A stretch of 64,000 nucleotides of DNA, from contig NZ_JADIIO010000001.1 of NCBI RefSeq assembly GCF_015594545.1, positions 310,001 to 374,000 on the forward strand. Direction: 5' to 3'. This stretch comes from Staphylococcus durrellii. GTDB taxonomy: Bacteria; Bacillota; Bacilli; Staphylococcales; Staphylococcaceae. Made by a program: the position numbers and the translations under genes. Below, one piece after another: positions 54,587 to 63,315 of this stretch; positions within the stretch are counted from its first letter, which is position 1, and each line of letters begins with the position of its first letter. Below the pieces are notes generated by a model that had not been told where the DNA came from, did no database searches, and saw only the letters and a list, made by a program, of their open reading frames with translations.

Positions 54587-56527
54587 TTGCTAAGTATGAG
54601 ACAACGACAAATTCTTGATTTTGTATCTGCACAAGGACAATATGTTTCGGTTCATGATCTAGCCAAGCAATTTCAAGTTTCTGCACGCACCATTCAGTAT
54701 GATATAGAGTTAATTGAAAACATGATTGATACGTTGCACATAACTTTGGAAAGAAATAAGGCCAATGGGATTAAGATAATTAATACACGTCAGCAAACAA
54801 CTAATTCTGAATCAGCTCAAAACAGAGTTATACATTATGCTAAAAGTGAACGTATATTATATATCATTTTAAAATTATTCGAGTCATCACTGCCTACGTC
54901 CTCACAATCATTTGCTGCAATGGTATCAGTATCTCGTAGAACAATCGTAGAAGATTTGAAAGATGTACAAAAATGGCTAGCCTCACAAAAATTAAATTTA
55001 ACTTACGTAAAGAATAAAGGGTTTATTATTGAAGGTGATGAACATAACTTTAGAAAAGCCTATGCAACACGTGTTAATGAGTATTTTCAAACGCATACGC
55101 ACCAAATAGGAAACCATTTATTTTCTAATGATGATTTAAAACAAATTCGTCTAACCGTTACTACAACTTTAATGGAGCATCGATATCAATTGGTTCAAAG
55201 TGCAATAGATGGTTTGATTTATCATATTTTAATCGCTATTCACCGTACCAAAGAAGCATATACTTTTGAAATTCCTCAAGCAGAATATGATCGACTCGCT
55301 CAAACTGAACAATTTTATATAGCGACACTTATTGCACAACGTCTGGAATTGGTGTTTGATATTCAATTTCCGACAAGTGAAGCAGCGTTTATTACTTTAC
55401 ATTTATTGGGCGCTAAAAGTGTTGAAGAAAATACAATGTTAGAGCGCTCCGATAATTTGGAAGTATTAGGTTATGAACTTATAGAGCATATGAGCGGTGA
55501 ACTAGGCGTTGATTTGATGGCTGATAATAAATTATTAAATGGTTTAATCGTCCATCTTCAACCTGCGATATATCGTATGCAGTTCAACATGAGTCATGTA
55601 AATCCATTGTTGCATGATATTCATGCTCAATACGAACATATTGTAGAGGCACTCAATAGACATTTAAGTGCAATTGAATCAGCCTATAATATTCAATTTG
55701 ATGATCACGAAATTGCTTATATTACATTACATTTTGCATCGGCTATTGAACGCGGTACGTCATTAAAAAAGAAATCAATAAAAGTAGTATTGCTTTGTGG
55801 ATCGGGAATCGGTACATCCCAACTACTTAAGAGTAAAATTATTAACATTTATCCTGAATTAGAGGTCGTTGATGCGTATTCAATTTATGAAATTTCAGAG
55901 AACCAGTTAACACACGATGGTATAGATTATGTAATTTCCACTGTACCCGTAAAATCATTATCCGTTCCTGTTGTTAATGTTAGCCCATTTTTAGCTGCAG
56001 AGGATCGTATTAAATTAAATAACATAATTAATAACGCGAGAGAACAATATGTCAACAGTATTAAATCTGTAGGACCAACGTTAAATCAAGTTTTATCACA
56101 AGCTAATATATTAACTGATCAGCCAAAAGTATGCCGAGATGCAGCGATTTATCAAGGTGTAGAATTATTAGTAAAACAAGGCATTGTAGATACAACATAT
56201 GCCAAAGCGGTTATAGAGCAATTAGATAAGTTTGGTCCTTACATGGTTATTAGTCCACATATCGCTCTTGTCCATGCCCATCATGGCCATGTTAACCAAG
56301 GTGTTGGTTTTAGTTTAGTGCACTACAATGAAGGAATTGATTTTAACCATAATCAATACGATCCAGTATATATAGTGATAACTTTAGCTACCGAACAACC
56401 TAAAATTCACTTAAATGCGTTGAGACAATTGAGCGAATTATTGATGGATAATAATAAAAGACAGATTTTATTACAAGGAGAGTTAAACCAAATTATAGAG
56501 AGCATAGATGAAGTCAGTGAGACATAG
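54587..56527 (+). CDS. PRD-containing PTS transcriptional regulator (UlaR/MtlR-like)
   Basis: 646-residue multidomain activator or antiterminator-like regulator. An N-terminal DeoR-type helix-turn-helix (LAKQFQVSARTIQYDIELIEN) and a second HTH at about 100-130 (AMVSVSRRTIVEDLKDVQKW) come first. Two PRD modules with conserved histidines follow (IDGLIYHILIAIHR, AAFITLHLLGAK, then EIAYITLHFASAIER). An EIIB-like domain with CGSGIGTSQLLKSK and an EIIA domain with ALVHAHHGHVNQG end the protein. The start is TTG with GAGGAGG 8 bases before. It heads the operon whose products would phosphorylate it. Confidence 0.88.
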   Translation: MLSMRQRQILDFVSAQGQYVSVHDLAKQFQVSARTIQYDIELIENMIDTLHITLERNKANGIKIINTRQQTTNSESAQNRVIHYAKSERILYIILKLFESSLPTSSQSFAAMVSVSRRTIVEDLKDVQKWLASQKLNLTYVKNKGFIIEGDEHNFRKAYATRVNEYFQTHTHQIGNHLFSNDDLKQIRLTVTTTLMEHRYQLVQSAIDGLIYHILIAIHRTKEAYTFEIPQAEYDRLAQTEQFYIATLIAQRLELVFDIQFPTSEAAFITLHLLGAKSVEENTMLERSDNLEVLGYELIEHMSGELGVDLMADNKLLNGLIVHLQPAIYRMQFNMSHVNPLLHDIHAQYEHIVEALNRHLSAIESAYNIQFDDHEIAYITLHFASAIERGTSLKKKSIKVVLLCGSGIGTSQLLKSKIINIYPELEVVDAYSIYEISENQLTHDGIDYVISTVPVKSLSVPVVNVSPFLAAEDRIKLNNIINNAREQYVNSIKSVGPTLNQVLSQANILTDQPKVCRDAAIYQGVELLVKQGIVDTTYAKAVIEQLDKFGPYMVISPHIALVHAHHGHVNQGVGFSLVHYNEGIDFNHNQYDPVYIVITLATEQPKIHLNALRQLSELLMDNNKRQILLQGELNQIIESIDEVSET

Positions 56528-56539
56528 GGGAGGGAGCCG

Positions 56540-56980
56540 ATGAACTTAGAAATGTTAACACCAGACAAAGTTCAAATTAAAAATCAAGTTGATAACTGGT
56601 CTGAAGCAATTAGTATTGCCTCGCAACCATTATTGCAGCAAGCATATTTTGATAAACGTTATGTACAAGCAATGATTGATAGTGTACATAATTTAGGTCC
56701 TTATATCGTTATAGCACCTGAAATTGCAATCGCTCATGCAAGACCAGATGAGTCAGTTAGTAAAGTAGGCTTAAGTTTGTTGAAATTAGAAAAACACATT
56801 AATTTTTCTGCAGAAGGTCATTATGCATCATTAATATTTGTATTAAGTGCTGTAGATAATACACAACATTTAGAATTATTAAGGCAATTGGCTCAAGTTT
56901 TAGGAGAACAACAAACCGTTGAACGGTTATTACAAACAACGGATAAAAATAAACTCATTAATATTTTAAAAGGAGAATGA
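56540..56980 (+). CDS. ulaC: PTS EIIA, ascorbate/mannitol type
   Basis: 146-residue EIIA of the mannitol/fructose/ascorbate fold with active H66 in APEIAIAHARPDESV. GGGAGGGAG precedes the ATG. It lies between the regulator and EIIB, and its stop overlaps the EIIB start region. The C-terminal EIIA of the regulator is its closest neighbour in pattern (GPYMVISPHIALVHA against GPYIVIAPEIAIAHA), suggesting a duplication. Confidence 0.88.
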   Translation: MNLEMLTPDKVQIKNQVDNWSEAISIASQPLLQQAYFDKRYVQAMIDSVHNLGPYIVIAPEIAIAHARPDESVSKVGLSLLKLEKHINFSAEGHYASLIFVLSAVDNTQHLELLRQLAQVLGEQQTVERLLQTTDKNKLINILKGE

Positions 56981-56985
56981 TGACA

Positions 56986-57270
56986 ATGAAAATTTTAGTA
57001 GTATGCGGACATGGTTTAGGAAGTAGCTTTATGGTTGAAATGAATGCTCAAGAGGCGTTGAAAAATTTAAATGCGCCTTCAGATATTAAAGTAGAACATA
57101 GTGACGTTATGTCAGCAAGTCCTGATATGGCAGAATTATTTATCTGCGGTAGAGATCTTGAAGAAAACACTAAAAATCTTGGTGAAGTATTAGTGTTAGA
57201 TAATATTTTAGATAAAGAAGAATTACAAACTAAGTTAAAAGAAAAGTTACAACAGCTAGGTAAATTATAA
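56986..57270 (+). CDS. ulaB: PTS EIIB, ascorbate type
   Basis: 94-residue EIIB with phosphocysteine C7 in ILVVCGHGLGSSFMVEMN, the signature of the ascorbate subfamily. Of three close ATGs (56977, 56980, 56986) the last has the best distance from AGGAG (56971-56975). The alternative starts add only two or three residues. Confidence 0.9.
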   Translation: MKILVVCGHGLGSSFMVEMNAQEALKNLNAPSDIKVEHSDVMSASPDMAELFICGRDLEENTKNLGEVLVLDNILDKEELQTKLKEKLQQLGKL

Positions 57271-57292
57271 AAGTTAAAATGGAGGGGATGTT

Positions 57293-58645
57293 ATGAAACC
57301 GATTCTAGATTTCATCGTTGATGTATTAAGTCAGCCAGCCATATTAGTTGCTATGATTGCATTAATTGGGTTGAAAGTACAAAAGAAATCAGCAGTAGAT
57401 GTAACATCAGGCACAATTAAAACGATTTTAGGTTTTCTAGTATTGAGTGCTGGGGCAAACGTAGTTACTCAATCTTTAGAACCTTTCGGAAAAATATTCC
57501 AACATGCTTTTGGTGTGCAAGGTGTCGTACCGAATAATGAAGCTATTATTTCCATAGCTTTAAATAAATTCGGCACGACGGCAGCTTTAATCATGGTGTT
57601 TGGTATGATTGTTAATATTTTAATAGCACGATTTACAAATTTAAAATATATTTTTTTAACAGGACATCATACATTTTATATGGCAGCATTTTTAGCCATT
57701 TTATTATCAGCAGGTAAAATAACAGGGACACTGACAGTTGTTATAGGTGCGATTATTTTAGGATTGATAATGGCAGTATTACCAGCGTTAGCCCAACCGA
57801 CAATGCAAAAAATAACAGGTAACAATCAAGTCGCACTAGGACACTTTGGTACTATAAGTTACTGGGCAGCAGGCATGATAGGTAAGTTGTTTAAAGGAAA
57901 ATCTAAATCAACTGAAGATATACAATTTCCAAAAAGTTTAGGTTTTTTAAGAGAAAGTACGATTAGTATTTCTATTACAATGACTGCTCTTTACTTTATA
58001 GCATCTCTATTTGCAGGACCTGCATACGTCCATTCAGATATTAGCAAAGGGCAAAATTTTATCGTCTTTTCTTTAATTCAAGGTGTAACTTTTGCAGCAG
58101 GCGTATTCATCATTTTAACTGGCGTCCGTCTAATTTTGGCCGAAATAGTGCCAGCATTTAAAGGTATATCTGAAAAGTTAGTACCAAATACAAAGCCAGC
58201 ACTAGATTGTCCAATCGTCTTTCCTTATGCACAAAATGCTGTGTTGATTGGTTTCTTCGTAAGCTTTATCGTAGGTGTTATTGGTATGTTTGTACTATTT
58301 TTATTCGGTGGCGTCATTATATTACCGGGCGTCGTGGCTCACTTCTTCTTAGGTGCAACTGCTGGCGTCTTTGGTAATGCTCGAGGCGGTATTAAAGGTG
58401 CGGTAGCAGGTTCGGCACTTAACGGAATTTTAATTACATTTTTACCGCTGTTATTCTTACCATTCTTAGGAGATTTAGGTGGTGCTGCTACCACATTTTC
58501 AGATACGGATTTCTTAGCGGTAGGTATAGTATTTGGTAATGTTGCTAAATATTTAGGAATTATTGGTATTATAGTTTTAATTCTAATCATAGCTGCGGTA
58601 TCTATATTAATTCAAAAACGTGTGGGTCAGAAACAAGCAGAATAA
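57293..58645 (+). CDS. ulaA: PTS EIIC, ascorbate type
   Basis: 450-residue membrane permease of the ascorbate-galactitol PTS superfamily with about 11 spans. SQPAILVAMIALIGLKVQKKSAVDVTSGTIKTILGFLVLSAGA and FLTGHHTFYMAAFLA are characteristic of UlaA. GGAGGGGA precedes the ATG. With ulaB and ulaC it would import and phosphorylate L-ascorbate. No ascorbate-6-phosphate lactonase, decarboxylase or epimerase genes follow, so the downstream enzymes are elsewhere or the substrate differs. Confidence 0.9.
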   Translation: MKPILDFIVDVLSQPAILVAMIALIGLKVQKKSAVDVTSGTIKTILGFLVLSAGANVVTQSLEPFGKIFQHAFGVQGVVPNNEAIISIALNKFGTTAALIMVFGMIVNILIARFTNLKYIFLTGHHTFYMAAFLAILLSAGKITGTLTVVIGAIILGLIMAVLPALAQPTMQKITGNNQVALGHFGTISYWAAGMIGKLFKGKSKSTEDIQFPKSLGFLRESTISISITMTALYFIASLFAGPAYVHSDISKGQNFIVFSLIQGVTFAAGVFIILTGVRLILAEIVPAFKGISEKLVPNTKPALDCPIVFPYAQNAVLIGFFVSFIVGVIGMFVLFLFGGVIILPGVVAHFFLGATAGVFGNARGGIKGAVAGSALNGILITFLPLLFLPFLGDLGGAATTFSDTDFLAVGIVFGNVAKYLGIIGIIVLILIIAAVSILIQKRVGQKQAE

Positions 58646-58664
58646 TTTTGAATACTAAATGTAA

Positions 58665-58695
58665 AGGCTGGGACATCGAGAAGATGTGCCAGCCT
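58665..58695. terminator. AGGCTGGGACA-type hairpin after ulaA
   Basis: AGGCTGG-G-ACAT / ATGT-G-CCAGCCT stem with a short loop and no real T tract. It resembles the AGGCTGGGACA element common in staphylococcal intergenic DNA. It may act as a weak terminator. Confidence 0.55.
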
Positions 58696-58735
58696 AAATT
58701 ATTATGAATATAGTTTTTATAGTTTGTTAAAGTAA

Positions 58736-59653
58736 TTAGTTTAACATCTCATTATAGACATTTAGATGTTGATAAGCAGAACGTAATAAAGGCGCGTCAT
58801 AATTGTATTTATGTGCTAAATTTAAAATATAGCCTTGAATATGATGGCCTTCGATATTTAAGCCTTTTTCCATGTCACGTTGCATAGACGTTTTAAAATG
58901 ATAAGACAAATTATCTAATGACTTCATGTAATTGCTGACAATATTATTTGAAATAGGCGCTTGATGTATGCGCATAATTTGTGCAACTTCATTGTACATA
59001 TCTTCAATATATAATTTACCATCTTCACTATCTCTAATTGGACCTATAGGTGCATGCATTAACGTTGTAACGCTAGACATGACGGTTATCATTAAGTATT
59101 TGTGCCACATATCTTTACTAATATTGTCACTTAAAATGATTTTTGCTTTAGAACCAGATAAGGCAGTTTCTATTTTTTTCGCACGTTCAGTTTGTTCGCT
59201 AGTAAATTCACCAAAAATTAATTGATCGAAATCACTCGTATGATTAATTTCACCTTGTGAATCTAAGGTTGTTTCGATGATACACAATCCACCAAATACT
59301 TTATCTTCTCCAAAGGATTGTTGTAAGCGAGAAACATGAGCAATACCGTTAAGTAAAGGTATGATAATTGTTTGCTCTCCGATAAATGGTTTTAAGTCCT
59401 CTATAGCAGCGTCTAAATGATATGCCTTTGTTGATAATAGCACGACATCAAAAGGTTCGGCATAATCTGATTTAGTGATTAACTTGGGAGAAAATACATA
59501 GTTACCTTTAACGCTATTGATTATTAGACCATTTTCTTCTAACGACGACTTTCGTTTGGACCGCACTAAAAAAGTAACATCTTTACCAGATTCTGCTAGA
59601 CGACCTCCAAAATAACCGCCAATGCCGCCAGCACCAAGTACTAATATACGCAT
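58736..59653 (-). CDS. Second 2-dehydropantoate 2-reductase family protein
   Basis: 305-residue ApbA/PanE-family NADPH oxidoreductase: VLGAGGIGGYFGGRLAESG at the N-terminus, LLNGIAHVSRL in the middle and SMQRDMEKGLNIEGHHIQGYI in the C-terminal substrate domain. The start is ATG at 59653 with AAAGGAGTG upstream; the longer frame has no ribosome site. It is a distant paralogue of the panE at 18734, with a different domain signature. Since panE next to panBCD should suffice for pantoate, this copy may reduce another 2-oxo acid. Single gene, not linked to ula by strand. Confidence 0.8.
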   Translation of the reverse strand: MRILVLGAGGIGGYFGGRLAESGKDVTFLVRSKRKSSLEENGLIINSVKGNYVFSPKLITKSDYAEPFDVVLLSTKAYHLDAAIEDLKPFIGEQTIIIPLLNGIAHVSRLQQSFGEDKVFGGLCIIETTLDSQGEINHTSDFDQLIFGEFTSEQTERAKKIETALSGSKAKIILSDNISKDMWHKYLMITVMSSVTTLMHAPIGPIRDSEDGKLYIEDMYNEVAQIMRIHQAPISNNIVSNYMKSLDNLSYHFKTSMQRDMEKGLNIEGHHIQGYILNLAHKYNYDAPLLRSAYQHLNVYNEMLN

Positions 59654-59960
59654 GTAGAACACTCCTTTAATATGTATCAAAAACTTAAGTAATTTGTCGT
59701 TAACACACATTTATTAGTTATTAAAATTATTATATTATTATTACCCGTAAAAATGAATAGAGTAACGTTTTTGTATAAAATTTAACAAGATATTTCATTT
59801 CTTCTATAAGTAAAGTAGCAAGATAAGTTGCTTAAATAACATTCAATCATTAAAATAGTAAAGTGGAAAACGTTTACAATAGACATCAATATTTTATAGA
59901 ATCTGGTAGTATTGATAGTATATATTCACAATTAAAAGAAATATAAAAGGAGTGAATGAC
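59654..59960. other. Divergent promoter region between panE2 and manA
   Basis: 307 bases without a gene. It holds a manA promoter candidate (TTTACA at 59873-59878, 16-base spacer, TATAGA at 59895-59900) and a cre that overlaps its -35. The remainder is featureless A/T-rich sequence. Confidence 0.55.
59865..59878. promoter_or_regulatory. Candidate CcpA cre upstream of manA
   Basis: GGAAAACGTTTACA matches the cre consensus except for the first base and overlaps the predicted -35 box, consistent with catabolite repression. Confidence 0.65.
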
Positions 59961-60896
59961 ATGCCATTATTTTTAAAACCTGTATTTCAAGAGCGTATTT
60001 GGGGTGGGACAAAACTGACTGAATTTGGTTATGATATACCCTATGACAAAACAGGTGAATGTTGGGCAATTTCGGCACATCCAAACGGTGCAAATACTAT
60101 TTTAAATGGGCGTTACAAAGGCTACACATTAGATCAAGTATGGTATGATAATCGTGCGCTTTTTGGCAACGATGATAGAGAAGCATTCCCACTATTAACA
60201 AAAATATTAGATGCTCAAGATAAATTATCAGTACAAGTTCATCCTGACGATGCGTATGCTAAAGAACATGAAGGAGAGTATGGTAAGACAGAGTGTTGGT
60301 ATATACTAGATGCCGAAGAAGATGCCGAAATCATATATGGCGTTAATGCACAAGATCAAGAAACATTAAATAAAATGATAGACAATCGTGAATTTGATAA
60401 ATTGTTTAATACTGTAAAAGTAAAAAAAGGCGATTTTTACTATGTTCCAGCTGGGACTGTCCACGCTATCGGTAAAGGTATTATGATTTTAGAAACGCAA
60501 CAATCTTCAGATACGACTTATCGAATTTATGATTATGATAGAACTGATAAAAACGGTGAACAGCGTGCATTACATTTGAACGAAAGCAAAGACGTCATCG
60601 ATTTATCTCAAGCATCGCCAAACGTGACACCAATAGAATTACAAAGAGCAGGCGAAAATTATACTCAACTTGTCTCTAATGACTTTTTCACCGTTGAAAA
60701 ATGGGAGATAGGACATACAACTATTTTTGAAAAACCACAATATTATTGTCTTGTATCCATAATAGATGGTTCTGGTGAAGTTTCAGTAGATGGAGATAAA
60801 TATACGCTTGATAAAGGCCAACACTTCATTTTAACTTCAGAAGATGAGGCGATTCAATATAATGGTGCCTTTACCATGATTGTAAGCTATGTCTAA
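59961..60896 (+). CDS. manA: Mannose-6-phosphate isomerase, class I
   Basis: 311-residue zinc isomerase of the cupin fold that converts mannose 6-phosphate to fructose 6-phosphate. Metal ligands are seen in VQVHPDD (H94), KTECWYIL (E111) and PAGTVHAIGKG. An in-frame GTG at 59952 lies within the ribosome site AAAAGGAGTG, so the ATG at 59961 is the start. Co-transcribed with a ROK sugar kinase 20 bases downstream, behind a cre. Staphylococci often carry two manA genes. Confidence 0.92.
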   Translation: MPLFLKPVFQERIWGGTKLTEFGYDIPYDKTGECWAISAHPNGANTILNGRYKGYTLDQVWYDNRALFGNDDREAFPLLTKILDAQDKLSVQVHPDDAYAKEHEGEYGKTECWYILDAEEDAEIIYGVNAQDQETLNKMIDNREFDKLFNTVKVKKGDFYYVPAGTVHAIGKGIMILETQQSSDTTYRIYDYDRTDKNGEQRALHLNESKDVIDLSQASPNVTPIELQRAGENYTQLVSNDFFTVEKWEIGHTTIFEKPQYYCLVSIIDGSGEVSVDGDKYTLDKGQHFILTSEDEAIQYNGAFTMIVSYV

Positions 60897-60916
60897 ATCA
60901 AGGAAGGATGTAAATC

Positions 60917-61807
60917 ATGTATAAACTAGCAGTCGATATTGGTGGAACAAAAACGATTGTCGGTATTGTTGATGAGAGTATGGAAATTATTGATTATCAA
61001 ACTTTTAAGACAATTGCGACGAGCCCGGAGCAGCAGTTCGACCAAATCATCTCATTAGCTACAGACTATATAGAAAAATATGACCAATTAGCACTTCAAA
61101 CATTGAATATAGCCATGCCAGGTCCGTGTAATTATAACGAAGGTATTTTTTTAAATCCTCCGAACTTACAACAATATAATGGATTTAATGCAGGTGACTA
61201 TATACGTAAATATAGTGCCTTCGAACCAGCCTTTGTCAATGATACTGATGCGGCAATTAGAGCTGAATACCGTGACTTAGATGTAAATGAGTCCTCGTTT
61301 ATTTACTTAACAATAAGTACAGGTATAGGTTTAGCATATATGAAGAACGGTAAACCTTTACCTGGCGTAGATGGGAACTTTGGAGAGATTGGCCATACAA
61401 TCATTAAAACGGATAGCGATTATCAATGTCCTGTATGTAAACAATATGGATGTGTAGAAAATGAAATTTCAGGATTAGCTATTAGTAGAAAAGCAACTGA
61501 GTTAATGGGGGAAGAAACTTCTACACGGCAAGCTATTGATATGTATATGAATGAGGAGCATAGCGAAATTACTGCAATGTTGAATGAAGTAATGAAAATG
61601 ACCCAACAACTATGTAATAACATTTATAGTTTATATAATGTGTATACGATTGTATTAGGTGGTGGTGTTACGAATAGTGCATTACCATATAAAGAAAGTA
61701 TTGAAAATTATGCGAGAAAACATAATTTAATGACAGAAGGAGAGTTTAAAGTGAAAATTAGTAATTTAAACTCAAATGTTTTGGCAGGATTATATGATGT
61801 GAAATAA
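60917..61807 (+). CDS. ROK family sugar kinase (fructokinase/glucokinase-like)
   Basis: 296-residue ATP-dependent hexokinase. The phosphate loop DIGGTKTIVGIVD is at residues 7-19, the catalytic aspartate in VNDTDAAIRAE, a second ATP site in TISTGIGLAYMKNG, and the zinc site H plus CPVCKQYGC before VENEISG. Unlike the usual CxCGxxGCxE, the first pair is spaced CxxC. Pairing with manA suggests phosphorylation of mannose or fructose, feeding glycolysis at fructose 6-phosphate. AAGGAAGGA precedes the ATG. Confidence 0.86.
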   Translation: MYKLAVDIGGTKTIVGIVDESMEIIDYQTFKTIATSPEQQFDQIISLATDYIEKYDQLALQTLNIAMPGPCNYNEGIFLNPPNLQQYNGFNAGDYIRKYSAFEPAFVNDTDAAIRAEYRDLDVNESSFIYLTISTGIGLAYMKNGKPLPGVDGNFGEIGHTIIKTDSDYQCPVCKQYGCVENEISGLAISRKATELMGEETSTRQAIDMYMNEEHSEITAMLNEVMKMTQQLCNNIYSLYNVYTIVLGGGVTNSALPYKESIENYARKHNLMTEGEFKVKISNLNSNVLAGLYDVK

Positions 61808-61868
61808 AAAAGATTGGGTATGAATGATGCGCTTTTAAACAACGTATCTTGCATACTCAATCTTTTTT
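61806..61868. terminator. Bidirectional terminator between the ROK kinase and ThrE-like genes
   Basis: AAAAAAGATTGGGTATG / CATACTCAATCTTTTTT with a 29-base loop; A and T tracts at both ends; convergent genes. Confidence 0.85.
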
Positions 61869-62325
61869 ATAATTTGTTCTTTTTAACACGCCAATATTTT
61901 GTAATGTTTAGTGTTTTTGATAGCTGATCCGATAATAGTAAACCTAAAGCAATGGACCCTGCAATTAAGATTGCTCTAATAAATGTTGTACCAGCACTTG
62001 TGAAATCTAGTGTTACAAGTTGTTGAGTTGCTCTAAAAGCTAAACTCCCCGGTACCAGAGGAATAATTCCAGGTATCATAAAAATAACGACTGGCGATTT
62101 TAATAAACGGCTTAATATTTGGCTAATTAAACCCAAAGTTAAACTCCCTATTAAACTCGTATAAATAGTATCCATTTGCATGGTTTCAATAAAAATAAAA
62201 TGAACAATATATCCCAAAGCACCTGCTAAACCAGCAGGTATAAATAATTTTTTAGGTGCATCGTAAATAAATGCGAAAAAATATGAAGCGGTAAAACTAA
62301 AGAAAAAAGAGAAAGCGAATGTCAT
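61867..62325 (-). CDS. ThrE-type exporter, small membrane subunit (YjjB-like, DUF3815)
   Basis: 152-residue membrane protein with five predicted spans; IPGIIPLVPGSLAFRA is the signature of the C-terminal half of ThrE threonine/serine exporters. AAGGAGG precedes the ATG at 62325. It pairs with the next gene upstream (YjjP-like), and the two together equal one Corynebacterium ThrE protein. The substrate may be a small amino or organic acid. Confidence 0.85.
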   Translation of the reverse strand: MTFAFSFFFSFTASYFFAFIYDAPKKLFIPAGLAGALGYIVHFIFIETMQMDTIYTSLIGSLTLGLISQILSRLLKSPVVIFMIPGIIPLVPGSLAFRATQQLVTLDFTSAGTTFIRAILIAGSIALGLLLSDQLSKTLNITKYWRVKKNKL

Positions 62326-62337
62326 TACGATACCTCC

Positions 62338-63090
62338 TTAATAAATTAAATAGGCGATAGCTATACCAGAGCCTATGGCAAAAGCTATTACGAGCGCTTC
62401 TAGAAACTTAGCAGTAAACATTAACATGTGACGACTAAATAAATCTTGGATAGCAGTGGTAATGACAACACCGGGTACAATAGGCATGACTGAAGCAATG
62501 ATTGAAGCTCCTAAGTTACCACTTACACCAAATAGTTTTGCCCCCAATATGACGATAGATCCTAAAATAAATGAGCCTATAAACTCTGGAATGAACATAG
62601 TTAATGATTTACTTTGCATGTATTCAACGATAAAATAACCTATTGAACCTGCAAGAAAAGTAATTACTACATATTGCCAAGTACCATTTAATAAATACAA
62701 AAAGCTTAATGAAATTAAACCAGCTACAATGACTTTTTTCCATAAAGCACTCCTATAAGAAGTATGATCAATGCGTTTAAGACTGTCATGTGCTTCTTCT
62801 ATTGAAATGAGATTACTCGTTAAATTTCTAGATATTGTGTTAACTTGGAATATTTTCAATAAATTGGTTATATTTTTATCAATTCTAATAATACGGGTGT
62901 CGTGATCGGGACTTAAGGAGAAATTAATAAATACATTAATCACATATCCTTGACTATCGTAATAACCCATACTTATTGCCATACGACGCATAGTATCTTC
63001 TACTCTAGAGACTTCAGCTCCGGAAGACAATAATATTTTACCTGCTAATAAAATAACAGTCATAGTAATTTTATCTCGTTCATTAACCAA
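62338..63090 (-). CDS. ThrE-type exporter, large subunit (YjjP-like, DUF1212)
   Basis: 250-residue protein: a soluble N-terminal region (LSSGAEVSRVEDTMRRMA, typical of DUF1212, then INVFINFSLSPD) followed by five membrane spans including GASIIASVMPIVPGVVITTAIQDL. The start is TTG at 63090 with GGAGG 8 bases before; a nearby ATG is out of frame. First gene of a two-gene operon separated from its partner by 12 bases. Confidence 0.86.
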   Translation of the reverse strand: MVNERDKITMTVILLAGKILLSSGAEVSRVEDTMRRMAISMGYYDSQGYVINVFINFSLSPDHDTRIIRIDKNITNLLKIFQVNTISRNLTSNLISIEEAHDSLKRIDHTSYRSALWKKVIVAGLISLSFLYLLNGTWQYVVITFLAGSIGYFIVEYMQSKSLTMFIPEFIGSFILGSIVILGAKLFGVSGNLGASIIASVMPIVPGVVITTAIQDLFSRHMLMFTAKFLEALVIAFAIGSGIAIAYLIY

Positions 63091-63247
63091 TAACTCTACC
63101 TCCGGTCATGTAAATTAAGTTTATTATCCCAATATCAAACTATAAATTCAAAAAATGTTAAAAGTACTAATATATGTAAGCCTTCGGGTTGTCTGACGTT
63201 AGAATGAAGGGTAGTCTAATTGGTGATAAACTACAAGACAATAAAAG

Positions 63248-63281
63248 CACCTACATACAAATGAAGTGTTGTATGTAGGTG
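63248..63281 (-). terminator. Terminator after the MetY-type gene
   Basis: Perfect 13-bp stem CACCTACATACAA / TTGTATGTAGGTG. On the minus strand it is followed by CTTTTATT. Confidence 0.85.
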
Positions 63282-63315
63282 TAAATGTATCTTAATATAT
63301 TTCTCCATGTCCAAG

